From positions 248,001-312,000 of the forward strand of contig CAVSAR010000001.1 of assembly GCA_963726085.1 (NCBI GenBank): a stretch of 64,000 bases of DNA. The letters run 5' to 3'. The stretch comes from ZC4RG30 sp963726085. Lineage in GTDB: Bacteria; Pseudomonadota; Gammaproteobacteria; Steroidobacterales; Steroidobacteraceae. Position numbers and translations under genes: made by a program. Shown piece after piece: positions 62,472-64,000 of the stretch. The notes under the pieces are model-generated. The model ran no database searches. It worked only from the letters and a program-made list of their open reading frames with translations, and had not been told where the DNA came from. Position 1 is the first letter of the stretch; every line of letters starts with the position of its first letter.

Positions 62472-62994
62472 GTCCGGATTCCCACGCCAACTGCCACTGG
62501 GTTGGTCTTTTTAGGCAAGAAACCTGATGCATTACATTAACTCTGCGCCATCATCACCCCGTTTCAAGTCAACGGGCTACGGCAGAAATATACTCTTCAG
62601 TGGTGGCTGCGCAAGACAGGGATTCCCTCAGGATCAGGACACCTTCGGGGCCAGGAGGGGCAGGGGACAGCCCCTTGGCCTTCCGTCGCCTCGACCCGGG
62701 GCCTGAGGCTTCCCGGTGACAGCTGAAGCCACGAGGGTCGGGTCCATGCCCCAAGCCCCTCTTGGCAATCCCGGGCCCCCAAAGGGCATTACAGACGCAT
62801 TGGGCACGATTGCGTGCCTGAGCCCTACTGAGCCGCGCTCGTTACTGGGCCCCGGTCCGCCCGCCAAGCCTTCCTGCGAGGCGCGCCAATGTCAGTCGAC
62901 GGCACCAGTGGCCCGTCTGTCAGCACAACCGCGGCCCGCACCGTTGATCTGAAAGGGTTGTGCCGCCCGACACCGACGCCTAGCGTATTGCGCA
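62472..62994 (+). other. Hairpin-rich intergenic region
   Basis: About 520 bp without a believable gene on either strand; short open frames are Gly/Pro/Arg-rich and unlike the neighbours. Three stem-loops can be drawn: 62649-62680 (11-bp stem with a 2-nt bulge), 62707-62730 (GGCTTC/GAAGCC) and 62803-62818 (GGCACG, loop ATTG, CGTGCC). It also holds the promoters of the flanking divergent genes. It could encode a structured RNA, but I cannot match it to 6S, tmRNA, RNase P or SRP RNA. Confidence 0.4.
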
Positions 62995-64000
62995 ATGAAC
63001 CCCAGGATCGAAGTTCCCGTCGGCAGGGGGCAGGCGCTTGCCGCGCTGCTGGTGGCCGTGCTTACGGGCTGCGGCGGCGGCGACGCCGCTGCACCGCCGC
63101 CTGCGGGCCCGCCCGTGTCAGGCCCCGCGTGGCCCACGTTCGGCGGCGACGCCCAGCATGCGGCGGCGGCGGCCGTCGCTGCCCAACCCCTGGACCGCAT
63201 CCTTTGGCAGACGCCGGTGGACAAATCCCCGCAGTACCAGGGCAGCGAACTGCTAACCCACTACGGCTCGCCGGTGATCTCGTCGAACAACACCGTGCTG
63301 GTCCCGCTCAAGACCACCGCCGCCGGCGGCTTTCGCTTCGAGGCCCGCAATGGGGCCAACGGCGTGCTGCTGTGGAGCGCCCCGAGCGATTACGTCGTGC
63401 CGCCACATGACTGGTTTCCCAGCTTCAACCTGACGCTTACCCAGGGTGGGCGCCTGTATGCGCCCGGCGCCGGCGGCAAGCTGTATGTGCGTGATGACGT
63501 GGATTCGACCACCGGCGCCATGCAAGTGGCCGTGTTCTATGGCGCTGATGTGTATGCCTCGTCAAAGAAGCAGCTGGACGATGCGATCATCATCAACACG
63601 CCCCTGACGGTCGACAGTGCCGGCAATGTGTACTTTGGGTTCATCGCCACCGCTGCAAACCCCGCTGGCCTGTCCAGCGGCATTGCGCGCCTGGCCGCAA
63701 ACGGCACGGGCACCTGGATTGCCGCCTCCGCGGCGGCCAACGACGCGGGCATCGACCGACCGGCCATGAACAGCGCACCGGCGCTGTCGCGCGACGGCTC
63801 GATCGTCTATGTCGCGGTCAGCAATGCCGCCGGTCAGGGATACCTGCTGGGCCTGGACAGCACGACGCTGACGCCCCTGGCGCACACGGCCTTGCTGGAT
63901 CCGGTGACCGGCGTCGCCGCCCTGGTCAACCCGGACGGTACCGCATCACCCACTGTAGGCCCCGACGGAGACGTGTACTTCGGGGTCATGGAATCCAATC
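62995..64000 (+). CDS. Beta-propeller lipoprotein, cut by the window end
   Basis: 335 complete codons from the ATG at 62995, still open at 64000. The lipobox LTGC (Cys at about residue 26) after a hydrophobic stretch predicts a lipoprotein, followed by a Gly/Ala/Pro linker. The rest shows repeats of the PQQ-like/WD-type kind: SPVISSNNTVLVPLKT, APALSRDGSIVYVAVSNAAG and SPTVGPDGDVYFGVM. It is probably a propeller displayed at the outer membrane or periplasm. Its ligand and C-terminus are unknown. Confidence 0.7.
   Translation, partial: MNPRIEVPVGRGQALAALLVAVLTGCGGGDAAAPPPAGPPVSGPAWPTFGGDAQHAAAAAVAAQPLDRILWQTPVDKSPQYQGSELLTHYGSPVISSNNTVLVPLKTTAAGGFRFEARNGANGVLLWSAPSDYVVPPHDWFPSFNLTLTQGGRLYAPGAGGKLYVRDDVDSTTGAMQVAVFYGADVYASSKKQLDDAIIINTPLTVDSAGNVYFGFIATAANPAGLSSGIARLAANGTGTWIAASAAANDAGIDRPAMNSAPALSRDGSIVYVAVSNAAGQGYLLGLDSTTLTPLAHTALLDPVTGVAALVNPDGTASPTVGPDGDVYFGVMESN

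Noticed and set aside
62803..62818. Rho-independent terminator for the genes near 62.5 kb
   Set aside because: No gene on either strand ends just before it and no T-run follows, so it is kept only as part of a possible structured region.

Overview
The window is GC-rich, densely packed chromosomal DNA from a gammaproteobacterium, most likely Xanthomonadales (Lysobacterales) or a close sister lineage. The signs are a fused aspartate kinase/diaminopimelate decarboxylase (LysAC), a his operon headed by a TrpR-like YerC-type regulator with bifunctional HisB and HisIE, a MetX-MetB pair, a TonB-ExbB-ExbD-ExbD2 cluster followed by a TPR protein, and the pabC-mltG-tmk-holB-pilZ order. No rRNA, tRNA, IS element, prophage or CRISPR array was seen. 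Almost all of the window is core metabolism.

Layout. 1-4.9 kb: cytochrome c', a secreted beta-propeller protein, folE, a MaoC-type hydratase, an L,D-transpeptidase and two small unknown proteins. 4.9-14.9 kb: lysAC, then the his operon on the minus strand (yerC-like, hisG, D, C, B, H, A, F, IE). hisG and hisIE read cleanly, but hisD, C, B, H, A and F carry many 1-2 nt indels. 15-17.2 kb: metX-metB. 17.2-19.8 kb: a leuB C-terminal remnant lying antisense under the start of an SGNH hydrolase gene, then a tannase-family esterase. 19.8-29.3 kb: branched-chain amino acid synthesis (ilvC-ilvE-leuC-leuD-leuB on minus; ilvD on plus) with an M17 aminopeptidase and an MFS-like transporter between. 29.5-33.7 kb: tonB-exbB-exbD-exbD2, a TPR protein and a peroxiredoxin. 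33.7-36.8 kb: etfBA and an aminotransferase. 36.8-42.7 kb: an AddB/AddA-like nuclease-helicase pair. 42.7-48.2 kb: type II secretion genes gspG-H-I-J-K-L-M-N on minus, with a divergent rhombosortase-like protease. 48.9-57.6 kb: fabD-fabG-acpP-fabF, pabB-pabC, mltG, tmk, holB (frameshifted) and pilZ. 57.6-64 kb: a cNMP-binding/rhodanese fusion, a FadB/FadJ-like enzyme, an EEP-family phosphohydrolase, a TIR-like protein, a small unknown protein, a hairpin-rich intergenic stretch and a beta-propeller lipoprotein cut by the window end.

How the genes work together. Lysine, histidine, methionine, leucine, isoleucine/valine, folate (folE, pabB, pabC) and fatty-acid synthesis dominate. Tightly packed operons with 4-nt ATGA overlaps are the rule, and convergent neighbours often overlap at their 3' ends. 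The two observations most worth following up are the leuB remnant, whose antisense strand supplies the signal-peptide region of a secreted hydrolase, and the indel cluster limited to the middle of the his operon. No wholly new multi-gene system is apparent.
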